In this document: piece by piece, positions 6,020 to 12,712 of the stretch
How positions within the stretch are numbered: the stretch's first letter is position 1
Layout: each line of letters starts with the position of its first letter
Assembly (NCBI GenBank): GCA_002256685.1
Contig: NQJH01000023.1
Coordinates: 1-17,706, forward strand
Reading direction: 5' to 3'
DNA length: 17,706 nt
Source: Methylococcaceae bacterium NSP1-2
Lineage (GTDB): Bacteria; Pseudomonadota; Gammaproteobacteria; Methylococcales; Methylomonadaceae
The notes under the pieces: generated by a model
Seen by the model: the letters and a program-made list of their open reading frames with translations, nothing else
Database searches by the model: none
Told to the model about the DNA's origin: nothing
Translations under genes and position numbers: made by a program

Positions 6020-9000
6020 ATGGCGGAAGAAAAAAAAGAAAGCGGTGGTCTAATGGCAGCAATGCCAGTAACAGCAGTGCTGGCGATATTGGCAAGTTTG
6101 TTCTTCACTTCTTCGTTACCTTATCAAGATGAGCGACCATCGAGCCGTCCCTTACAAACCCAGTACACCGCTGCACAGGATGTAGAGGCACGCCTGTGGC
6201 AAGATCCGTTTGTTGCGGTAGATGGTACAAGCGAGAGTATAGAAAAAGACGCTAAAAGCTTAACACCAGAGAGCAATCATTTAGCTTGCGATATTAATGC
6301 GCATGGCAAGGAACGAATATATTGCGATCAGGTAACGGATAACAAGGACATCACCATTCTTGCCGTTACCCTGTCTGGCGGTTCGTATCAGGAGGCTTCG
6401 GAACAGCGAATGCGGCGACGTTATGCCGTGCTTTCGGCTTTAATCAATCAGGGTTTTGCTCCTAAAGATGAGCAACATATTGGTTATTTTAAGCCTGATT
6501 CTGGAACGAGTTTACAGAAAAAAGTGCCTTTTGAATGGTGGTCACTACCCGCGAAAGGCAAAGAACGAAAATTATTGCTATTGTGGGCAGATGAATCAAG
6601 CCTACTTGACTGTCCCGCTACAAAGCTGAAAGAATTATTGTTCGAAGCACATCCAAAAATTCAAATCCCCTATGCGCCGCCGAAGTCAATCAACTATGCG
6701 GTTATTGGTCCGAATACGTCAACAATACTACGCGACATGTTGAAAGAAGTTGAAGGGAAAATGTCTGTTGCTAAGGACGGTATTTGTAATGAGATGGCTA
6801 TCAAGGATAAATTGGAAAAAATTAACGGACAGATAGTATATTTTTCTGCGGGTGCGACTGCATCGGATAACAAGTTGTTAGAAGGATTGCAGAAGGTAAA
6901 AACAGAAAAAGAAACCGTTTCAAACTACTTTAAGAGCAAAGGGGTAAAACTGTACCGCACTACCGCTACCGACAACGTTATGATGATAAGGTTGATGGAA
7001 GAGCTTAAGCTACGTCATGTTAATAAAAAAGACCACGTTGTTATTCTTTCCGAAGGAGATACTTTTTATGGTCGCGCCATGCCTGAGGCTTTCAATGAAA
7101 AATGGGATGATCTGTGGCAGCAGGATAACAATAAGACAGTGTATACCTATAGCTATATGCGCGGACTGGACGGCAAATTGCCAGACAAAGGCGACAAGAC
7201 AGCTAGCTCGGTGGAGAAAAAGTCTGATAACAAGGACAAGTCGAGTGCAGATAACTTGATAGAACTGCCAGAAGGGCAGAATCAGAAGGACTATTTGCGG
7301 CGGATGGCAGCTAATATCTTTGATCTGCATCAGTCGTTAAAAAATAGTGAAGACAAAAATGGAAGTCAAAAAGGTATTGCCGCCATTGGTATATTGGGTT
7401 CTGATGTACATGATAAATTGATGATCCTAGAAGCACTGCGCCAGCATTTTCCACACACGCTGTTTTTTACCACCGACTTGGATGCGATTTACAGCCATCC
7501 AGCCAAATTACCGCAAACACACAATCTATTAGTGGTCTCGTCATTTGATTTGAAGTTACGCAGCGAGTTGCAGGACAAAATCCCACCTTTTCGTGACAGT
7601 TACCAGACAGCCTTTTTTCTTGCAACTCAGATGGTGCTGTATGAGCCCAGTATCCCCTACAATTGGGATGACGTTAAGCTTCCGCCGCGTTTGTTCGAAA
7701 TTGGACGTAGCCGTCCAGTACCTTTGCCCACGAAGGACGATTTTTCGACAGATATGAATGAGAAATGCGCTTGGACTAATTGGTTTGCGTGTGAGAATAA
7801 TGTGCAACCACGCATTATTACTACGCCGCTGTTGTACGGATCATTAGAAAATCGGTTGATGCTGGTGTTATTGGTGATAATAATCCCCCCGTTAGTTAGC
7901 TGGCGAGTGCGAAAGTATGTGTACCATTGGATTGGTTTTGTACTGTTTCTGGTTTTTTTAGTTTACTTGACGGATTTATGGTGGAATGGTTACATAAAAA
8001 ACGACGCTAAGGCAGAGCCGTTTTATTGGCATGAAGGCATAAGCATTTGGCCAAGTCAATTATTGCGACTATCGACTTTACTGTTCGCTGCTTTATTCTG
8101 GTACTGGGGGTATAAACAAATAGAGACGATGCAAAAAGCGTTTCAAGCAGTGTCGTCTGCCGATCACCATAAATCAGTCTTTGCCTTGCCTACAGATCCT
8201 AATACGCTTGATAGATGGAGTGTGTTTTTTATTGGGAGCTGGGAAGAAACGAGTGATCCAGACGTGAATTCTAATGATTTATGGAAAACCTATCTTGGCT
8301 ATTACCACCAAAAATTAGGTTTCTTTCCAGTCTCTATGCTGCGGGTCTTAGGACATGTAGTGGCGTTTTTTTTGGGGGCATTTTTTCTTATAAGCCTGAG
8401 TGGTTCACCTAATGTACCAGCGCGTGGTGATTTTGCTTTGGAGATGAATAAAGACATAATTATTATAGCGGTACTGGCAACCATATTTCTGATTACATGG
8501 GTAGTCCAAAATGCTCGTCTATGCGAGCGGCTAATTACTCACTTGTCGGAGAAGCCGAGTCAATGGAATGAAATTGCTAAACGATGGGCTATCCGTAAAA
8601 ATAAAGTCCCGCCCGAATGTGTGGATGACTGGCTGGATATTCAAATGGTCGTCTGTTTAACAGAGACCATGCGGCGACTCATTTGGGGACCGATGGTGTG
8701 TATTGCTCTGTTGGTGATAGCCCGCAGTCCAGTCATAGACGATTGGGGTATTCCGTGGGGGCTGGCAATCGTATTTATCACTATGCTACTTTACGCTATC
8801 TCCGCAGAAATATATTTACAACGAGGTGCGAAGCGTGCGCGTACAAAAGCGATTGATCAGTTAAGCAGAAAAATTAGAGGGCTGCGTAAACATCTTCCGC
8901 CCAACGAAGATATTATTAAACGCATAGAAATTGAGATTGAACGTATTAATATGTTACGCAAGGGGGCATTCAGACCGTGGTATGAATGGCCAATGCTGCA

Positions 9001-9076
9001 ATCATTCGGCGGTTTGAGTACCTTAGTGATACTGTTGCAATATTTAGAAGGAGTTTGGGGGAGCGGCACTTTCTAA
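6020..9076 (+). CDS. Uncharacterised 1018-residue membrane protein with a periplasmic-binding-like sensor region
   Basis: I do not recognise a named gene. The ATG at 6020 follows AAGGGGA. A single helix near residues 13-31 anchors a large region (about 34-608) predicted to be outside the cytoplasm. Within it, VIGPNTSTILRDML, VYFSAGATASDN, LYRTTATDN, HVVILSEGDTFYGRAMP, and later IGILGSDVHDKLMILEAL and LFFTTDLDA, look like the alternating strands and loops of a type-1 periplasmic binding protein (receptor ligand-binding) fold. Paired hydrophobic segments follow at roughly 612-630, 634-656 and 681-697, then a soluble stretch rich in Trp and charged residues, then segments at about 776-793, 811-830, 888-903 and 912-932. 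A charged helix at about 937-981 is likely a coiled coil, and a last hydrophobic stretch is near 997-1013. It has no partner gene on its strand, is bracketed by palindromic repeats, and could be an acquired gene. A ligand-sensing or envelope-signalling role is inference only. Confidence 0.75.
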   Translation: MAEEKKESGGLMAAMPVTAVLAILASLFFTSSLPYQDERPSSRPLQTQYTAAQDVEARLWQDPFVAVDGTSESIEKDAKSLTPESNHLACDINAHGKERIYCDQVTDNKDITILAVTLSGGSYQEASEQRMRRRYAVLSALINQGFAPKDEQHIGYFKPDSGTSLQKKVPFEWWSLPAKGKERKLLLLWADESSLLDCPATKLKELLFEAHPKIQIPYAPPKSINYAVIGPNTSTILRDMLKEVEGKMSVAKDGICNEMAIKDKLEKINGQIVYFSAGATASDNKLLEGLQKVKTEKETVSNYFKSKGVKLYRTTATDNVMMIRLMEELKLRHVNKKDHVVILSEGDTFYGRAMPEAFNEKWDDLWQQDNNKTVYTYSYMRGLDGKLPDKGDKTASSVEKKSDNKDKSSADNLIELPEGQNQKDYLRRMAANIFDLHQSLKNSEDKNGSQKGIAAIGILGSDVHDKLMILEALRQHFPHTLFFTTDLDAIYSHPAKLPQTHNLLVVSSFDLKLRSELQDKIPPFRDSYQTAFFLATQMVLYEPSIPYNWDDVKLPPRLFEIGRSRPVPLPTKDDFSTDMNEKCAWTNWFACENNVQPRIITTPLLYGSLENRLMLVLLVIIIPPLVSWRVRKYVYHWIGFVLFLVFLVYLTDLWWNGYIKNDAKAEPFYWHEGISIWPSQLLRLSTLLFAALFWYWGYKQIETMQKAFQAVSSADHHKSVFALPTDPNTLDRWSVFFIGSWEETSDPDVNSNDLWKTYLGYYHQKLGFFPVSMLRVLGHVVAFFLGAFFLISLSGSPNVPARGDFALEMNKDIIIIAVLATIFLITWVVQNARLCERLITHLSEKPSQWNEIAKRWAIRKNKVPPECVDDWLDIQMVVCLTETMRRLIWGPMVCIALLVIARSPVIDDWGIPWGLAIVFITMLLYAISAEIYLQRGAKRARTKAIDQLSRKIRGLRKHLPPNEDIIKRIEIEIERINMLRKGAFRPWYEWPMLQSFGGLSTLVILLQYLEGVWGSGTF

Positions 9077-9114
9077 ATAACGTGTGGGTGGCTTTGTAAT
9101 ATCAACTCGAATCG

Positions 9115-9141
9115 TAGGGGCAATGTCATTCATTGCCCCTA
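9115..9141. terminator. Bidirectional hairpin terminator between convergent genes, also a repeat-family member
   Basis: TAGGGGCAATG at 9115-9125 pairs with CATTGCCCCTA at 9131-9141, an 11-bp perfect stem with a 5-nt loop. It lies between the stop of the plus-strand 1018-residue protein (9076) and the stop of the minus-strand DUF1097 gene (9155), the place for a shared terminator. No strong U-run follows on either strand. The arms resemble those of the repeat at 5867-5921. Confidence 0.5.
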
Positions 9142-9154
9142 TTCATTCAAGCAA

Positions 9155-9679
9155 TTATTTTTTAGCTAATTCTTCTATTTTTTTACTTAGTAGTACAGAA
9201 CCTTCACCGAAATACGCACCAAGCGCAAGAGAGAAAGACACTATTAATAAAGGATTACCCCAATGCGCACTGAGTAATACTTCTGGGGTTAATTTGCCGC
9301 CTTCTAATAAATAAGCAAACGTCGCTGAATAACCCAATACGCTGGCTGGAATAGTGGCAAACTGTGGAAAATGAGCGGCAAGACATAAAACAACAACAGA
9401 AACAGCAACAGCAATAGATGCCATTAATGGGAAAGCGGCTGAGCCTGCTGGAATAGTGGTAATTAATACAGCTGCTATCCATGCCATAGCCACACCAAAC
9501 ACGCCACAGACGATAACATTTTTCAATGCTTCTTTAGTTGCACCAAAGGCAAAGTAAGCTGCCCACGCAATAGTCAATGCCCATATTAAAAAGATACCCG
9601 CTGTAGGACCGACGGCTAAAAAGGTAGCAACGCCACTTAATATGCCAATACTTAAAGAAAGTGCGGTAAGACTGTTCAT
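9155..9679 (-). CDS. DUF1097-type inner-membrane protein
   Basis: A 174-residue protein made almost entirely of hydrophobic helices (about five to six), with a lysine-rich cytoplasmic tail ending KKIEELAKK. The start LTALSLSIGILSGVATFLAV, the WAAYFAFG segment with GATKEALKN, and the later PASVLGYSATFAYL and LGAYFGEGSVLL resemble the DUF1097 family (E. coli YcdZ is a member as I recall), whose function is not established. The ATG at 9679 has GGAGAT about 8 nt upstream on the minus strand. It begins 68 nt downstream of the murJ stop in the same direction. A TATAAT (9707-9712 on the minus strand) upstream with no good -35 suggests its own weak promoter, so it may be transcribed alone or with murJ. 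No transport substrate can be inferred. Confidence 0.75.
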   Translation of the reverse strand: MNSLTALSLSIGILSGVATFLAVGPTAGIFLIWALTIAWAAYFAFGATKEALKNVIVCGVFGVAMAWIAAVLITTIPAGSAAFPLMASIAVAVSVVVLCLAAHFPQFATIPASVLGYSATFAYLLEGGKLTPEVLLSAHWGNPLLIVSFSLALGAYFGEGSVLLSKKIEELAKK

Positions 9680-9747
9680 AAATACATCTCCAAATTATTC
9701 ACCTCGATTATATTAATTAGCTTTCATGTTGAGGCAGTCCATGTAAG

Positions 9748-11292
9748 CTAAGGTTTTGAATTTGATACCGTTAAATGACGTGGTTTTAAGCCAGTGAGTA
9801 GCAAGGTTGCGATATAGATTGTCATTCCTATGACGATCCACTTGAGCAAATGAATCACCCGCTCTGTTGAACTCCACGCAGCCCACCAACTTGCATCGAC
9901 CCAATAATACAACGCCGCCGTCATTGCAGCACTTGCCAATAATACGCGGCTAAAAAATAATAACCAGCCTGTTGCAGGTTGATAGACTTTGTCTTTAAGT
10001 AGTTTCTTTAGCAACAATGCGGCATTAAAAAACGCGCCTAATGAGGTGGCTAAGGCTAATCCAGCGTGTGCCAACGGAAATACCAATGCCACGTTTAACG
10101 CTAAGCTGATTATCATAGCGTAAATTCCATAACGCACCGGGGTTTTTACGTCCTGACGGGCAGTAAAAGCAGGGACTAGCACTTTAATCAATAGATAACC
10201 TAGCAAGCCCACGGCATAAGCTTTTAAACTTTGTCCTGCTAAATGCACATCATTAACGGTGAACTCGTTATATTGAAAGAGCGTCGATAACATTGGTTCT
10301 GCGAGTACAAATAAGCCAATGGTTGCCGGCATTCCCACCAATAACACTAAACGCAATCCCCAATCCAATGAATGAGAAAACGCCACGTTATCCTCTGCGG
10401 CATAATTATTAGCCAAGCTGGGTAAAATCACTGTGCCGAGTGCTAGCCCTAAAATACCCAGTGGAAATTCCACTAAACGGTCAGAATAATACAACCATGA
10501 CACGCTACCGACGGTTAGAAATGAAGCAATCAGGGTATCTAATAATAAATTAATTTGAGTAACGGAGACGCTAAACATAGCGGGCAACATGAGACCAATA
10601 ACTCGTTTAACTCCTGCATCCTTAAAATCAATACGCGGACGTGGCAGTAAACCCAAATTATACAAAGCAGGAATTTGAAACAGCATCTGCACAATACCTG
10701 CAATAAAAACCCCCCACGCCAATGCCACCACAGGTGTAGTCATTAACGGAGCCAGCCAGATTGCCGTACCTATCATGCAGATATTAAGAAAAACAGGGGT
10801 GAGCGCAGGAATAGCGAATTTACTGTGGGCATTTAAAATGCTCCCTGCAAATGCCGTTAGCGATATAAACAGTAAATAGGGAAAAGTGATTTGTAACATT
10901 AATACCGATAAATCATGTTGCGTGCCTTGCCATGAAAAACCAGGAGCTAATAATAAAATCAGCACGGGGGCAAGCACGATACCTGCTAACGACATCAACA
11001 GTAAACACACGGCTAAGGTGCCCGCAGTTTTATCAATAAATAGCTTTAACGCCGCTTTACTGCCTTGTTCTTTGTAGTCGGTTAGTACAGGTACAAACGC
11101 ATGAGCAAACGCGCCTTCTGCAAACAACCGCCGCAAAAAATTAGGCACTTTAAACGCCACAAAAAACGCATCTGTAGCTAAATCGACACCAAATAAACGC
11201 GCAATCAACATATCCCGAACAAAGCCCAATAATCGGGAAATAAGCGTCATACTACCGACCACCACCGTTGATTTAAAAAGCCGCCGACTCAC
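9748..11292 (-). CDS. murJ: Lipid II flippase MurJ (MviN)
   Basis: A 514-residue polytopic protein of the MOP superfamily that moves lipid II across the inner membrane for peptidoglycan synthesis; family members have 14 helices. The N-terminus carries the hallmark SRLLGFVRDMLIARLFG and PNFLRRLFAEGAFAHAFVPV segments. Residues R20, R26, D41 and R54 line up, with an offset of two, with the essential R18, R24, D39 and R52 of E. coli MurJ. The start is a GTG at 11292 (minus strand) preceded by GAGGG at 8 nt spacing. It is divergent from rpsT, an arrangement common in gammaproteobacteria. There murJ is often followed by ribF and ileS; here the next gene is a DUF1097 protein instead, so the usual cluster is interrupted or rearranged. 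The frame is intact. Confidence 0.95.
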   Translation of the reverse strand: MSRRLFKSTVVVGSMTLISRLLGFVRDMLIARLFGVDLATDAFFVAFKVPNFLRRLFAEGAFAHAFVPVLTDYKEQGSKAALKLFIDKTAGTLAVCLLLMSLAGIVLAPVLILLLAPGFSWQGTQHDLSVLMLQITFPYLLFISLTAFAGSILNAHSKFAIPALTPVFLNICMIGTAIWLAPLMTTPVVALAWGVFIAGIVQMLFQIPALYNLGLLPRPRIDFKDAGVKRVIGLMLPAMFSVSVTQINLLLDTLIASFLTVGSVSWLYYSDRLVEFPLGILGLALGTVILPSLANNYAAEDNVAFSHSLDWGLRLVLLVGMPATIGLFVLAEPMLSTLFQYNEFTVNDVHLAGQSLKAYAVGLLGYLLIKVLVPAFTARQDVKTPVRYGIYAMIISLALNVALVFPLAHAGLALATSLGAFFNAALLLKKLLKDKVYQPATGWLLFFSRVLLASAAMTAALYYWVDASWWAAWSSTERVIHLLKWIVIGMTIYIATLLLTGLKPRHLTVSNSKP

Positions 11293-11322
11293 TGTTATGT
11301 CCCTCTTGAGGTATTAAATAGA

Positions 11323-11351
11323 TTGACAATAATAACAGTTAAAAAGATAAT
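11323..11351 (+). promoter_or_regulatory. Sigma-70 promoter of rpsT
   Basis: A perfect TTGACA at 11323-11328 and GATAAT at 11346-11351 are separated by the ideal 17 nt. Transcription would start near 11358, giving a leader of about 30 nt before the ATG at 11390. This strength suits a ribosomal protein gene. It lies in the 97-bp region shared with the divergent murJ. Confidence 0.8.
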
Positions 11352-11389
11352 GCACGGCTATTAACTAACTTTTGAAGAATCGAGACACT

Positions 11390-11653
11390 ATGGCTAACAC
11401 AGCACAAGCTAAAAAGCGTGCGAAACAAGCGGAAAAAAGCCGTGTTCGCAACGCAGGACAACGCAGCAACTTACGCACTTTTGTGAAAAAAGTTATTGCT
11501 GCTGTAAACGCAGGCGATAAAGAAAAAGCACAAGCTGCCTACAACACCGTAGTGCCAATTATCGATTCTGCTGTTAACAAAGGCATTATTCATAAAAATA
11601 AAGCCTCACGCGGCAAAAGCAGATTGAATGCAAAAGTAAAAGCCATCGCTTAA
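11390..11653 (+). CDS. rpsT: 30S ribosomal protein S20
   Basis: An 87-residue, very basic, alanine- and lysine-rich protein, the same length as E. coli S20, which binds 16S rRNA early in 30S assembly. It begins MANTAQAKKRAKQAEKSR and contains the family stretch NKGIIHKNKASRGKSRLNAKVKA near the C-terminus. The ATG at 11390 is preferred over an in-frame upstream start at 11372, because MANxxxAKKR is the conserved S20 N-terminus and the upstream residues do not fit. The ribosome binding site is weak. In E. coli S20 represses its own translation, so a weak site could be part of such control here, but that is inference. The gene is monocistronic: strong promoter before it, strong terminator after it. 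Confidence 0.97.
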   Translation: MANTAQAKKRAKQAEKSRVRNAGQRSNLRTFVKKVIAAVNAGDKEKAQAAYNTVVPIIDSAVNKGIIHKNKASRGKSRLNAKVKAIA

Positions 11654-11676
11654 TACTTTTACGCTTTCTTTGCTAG

Positions 11677-11712
11677 AAAAAAGGCGGTCACCGTTAAGTG
11701 ACCGCCTTTTTT
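11677..11712 (+). terminator. Strong rho-independent terminator after rpsT
   Basis: AAAAAAGGCGGTCAC (11677-11691) pairs perfectly with GTGACCGCCTTTTTT (11698-11712), with a 6-nt loop CGTTAA. The GC-rich core followed by a run of six T makes a textbook terminator. The A-run on the other side means it could also stop minus-strand transcription. Confidence 0.93.
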
Positions 11713-11850
11713 ATTGTCCCAAAATTATGGGTGATATGCGATGGGTAAAATGGACAAAATTTGCCACATAATGACGTTTAGTTTATACAGACACAGCTGA
11801 AGTTATTAAAAAACCTTAGTATGCTAGCGTGAAAGGATACAATATAAATA

Positions 11851-11867
11851 TTGGCACACAATATGCT
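11851..11867 (+). promoter_or_regulatory. Sigma-54 promoter of the pilin gene
   Basis: TTGGCACACAATATGCT matches the -24/-12 consensus. The GG at 11853-11854 and GC at 11865-11866 are separated by exactly 10 nt. Transcription would begin near 11877, giving a leader of about 33 nt to the ATG at 11910. Major type IV pilin genes in many gammaproteobacteria use sigma-54 with the PilS/PilR two-component system. The AT-rich stretch upstream could hold the activator site, but I cannot define one. Confidence 0.8.
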
Positions 11868-11909
11868 TTATATTTAAGTACACATCACATTAGAAAAAGG
11901 AAGTCCGCT

Positions 11910-12434
11910 ATGAAAACCCTAAAATCGCAACACGGTTTTACACTGATCGAACTAATGATAGTTATTGCCATTATTGGCACGTTAGCCTCAATTGCGATTC
12001 CAACGTACCAAGATTACATCATTAAAACTAAAGTGATAGAAGGATTGTCTTTAGTTGCCTCTGCGAAATCGGCAGTCAGTGAAAATGCGATTAGTGGTGT
12101 TACATTTGATTCTGGCTGGGTTCAGCCGTTTCCAACTAATATCGTTTCTACTGATCCACTGGGTGTATCACGCCTTGCTGCCGACTCGGGGGTTTCAATT
12201 AATAACGATAATGGTGAAATCACCATTACCTACACAAATAAAATTGCTAAAAATTCTCCTACCTTACTACTTGTCCCTGTTGATGGTGCGAGCCCCCTTG
12301 TTCCTGGTCAACTTATTCAAGGTGGCATGATTAATTGGCAATGTCATTCTTCAAAGCCACCGCTTAATAACGTGCTTAGATATAGAGCAGGCACAATTGA
12401 TCCACAATTTGTTCCTTCTGATTGCCGCGCTTAA
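11910..12434 (+). CDS. pilA: Type IV major pilin precursor (PilA-like)
   Basis: A 174-residue type IVa prepilin. The short leader MKTLKSQHG ends in Gly9, and the mature N-terminus FTLIELMIVIAIIGTLASIAIP carries Glu5, needed for subunit docking and N-methylation. PilD would cleave after Gly9 and methylate Phe1. The hydrophobic N-helix is followed by a soluble head with two cysteines, C145 and C172, which would form the C-terminal disulfide-bonded D-region of 26 intervening residues. The ATG at 11910 follows AGGAAG with 6 nt spacing, and it alone gives a proper leader; an upstream in-frame start at 11829 is not supported. The sigma-54 promoter suggests a highly regulated major subunit, not a minor pilin. 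No other pil genes lie in the window, so the machinery must be encoded elsewhere. Confidence 0.9.
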   Translation: MKTLKSQHGFTLIELMIVIAIIGTLASIAIPTYQDYIIKTKVIEGLSLVASAKSAVSENAISGVTFDSGWVQPFPTNIVSTDPLGVSRLAADSGVSINNDNGEITITYTNKIAKNSPTLLLVPVDGASPLVPGQLIQGGMINWQCHSSKPPLNNVLRYRAGTIDPQFVPSDCRA

Positions 12435-12712
12435 CACTTTTTAAAAACTGCACGACACCTATTCCGCATATTTTCTGCAAATTTTTGTTTGCCTCTTTAC
12501 TTTCGAAAAATCAACTTGCCTTGTTTTATCAACGGGTGAGGTATCGCTTTTTTGTACCCGCCAAAAATTAATTCATCGAGATGATTTTTCTTTGCTTAAG
12601 GATTCATAGTATAGAATGCCCCCTGTGACGATTATTCGATTTTCAAGCTGAGTTCAAGGCAAAAAAATAGAGTAATACACTGACATTCTCAGTTACCCGT
12701 TTTGGACACTCT
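12435..12712. other. Spacer between pilA and tamA, with no gene seen
   Basis: The 278 bp contain no credible gene and no strong terminator for pilA; ACGGGT/ACCCG at about 12529-12560 is only a short stem with a long loop. TATAGAAT at 12610-12617 followed by GCCCCC looks like a -10 with a GC-rich discriminator, but no -35 sits at the right distance, so a tamA promoter there is tentative. ATAGAGT (12667-12673) is complementary to ACTCTAT (12708-12714), overlapping the tamA ATG. Confidence 0.45.

Noticed and set aside
7010..7330. Minus-strand ORF of 106 codons inside the 1018-residue protein gene
   Set aside because: It is a shadow of the long plus-strand frame, with low-complexity composition and no ribosome binding site.
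9084..9314. Plus-strand ORF of 76 codons after the 1018-residue protein gene
   Set aside because: It overlaps the hairpin and runs antisense to the DUF1097 gene, has no family character and no ribosome binding site.
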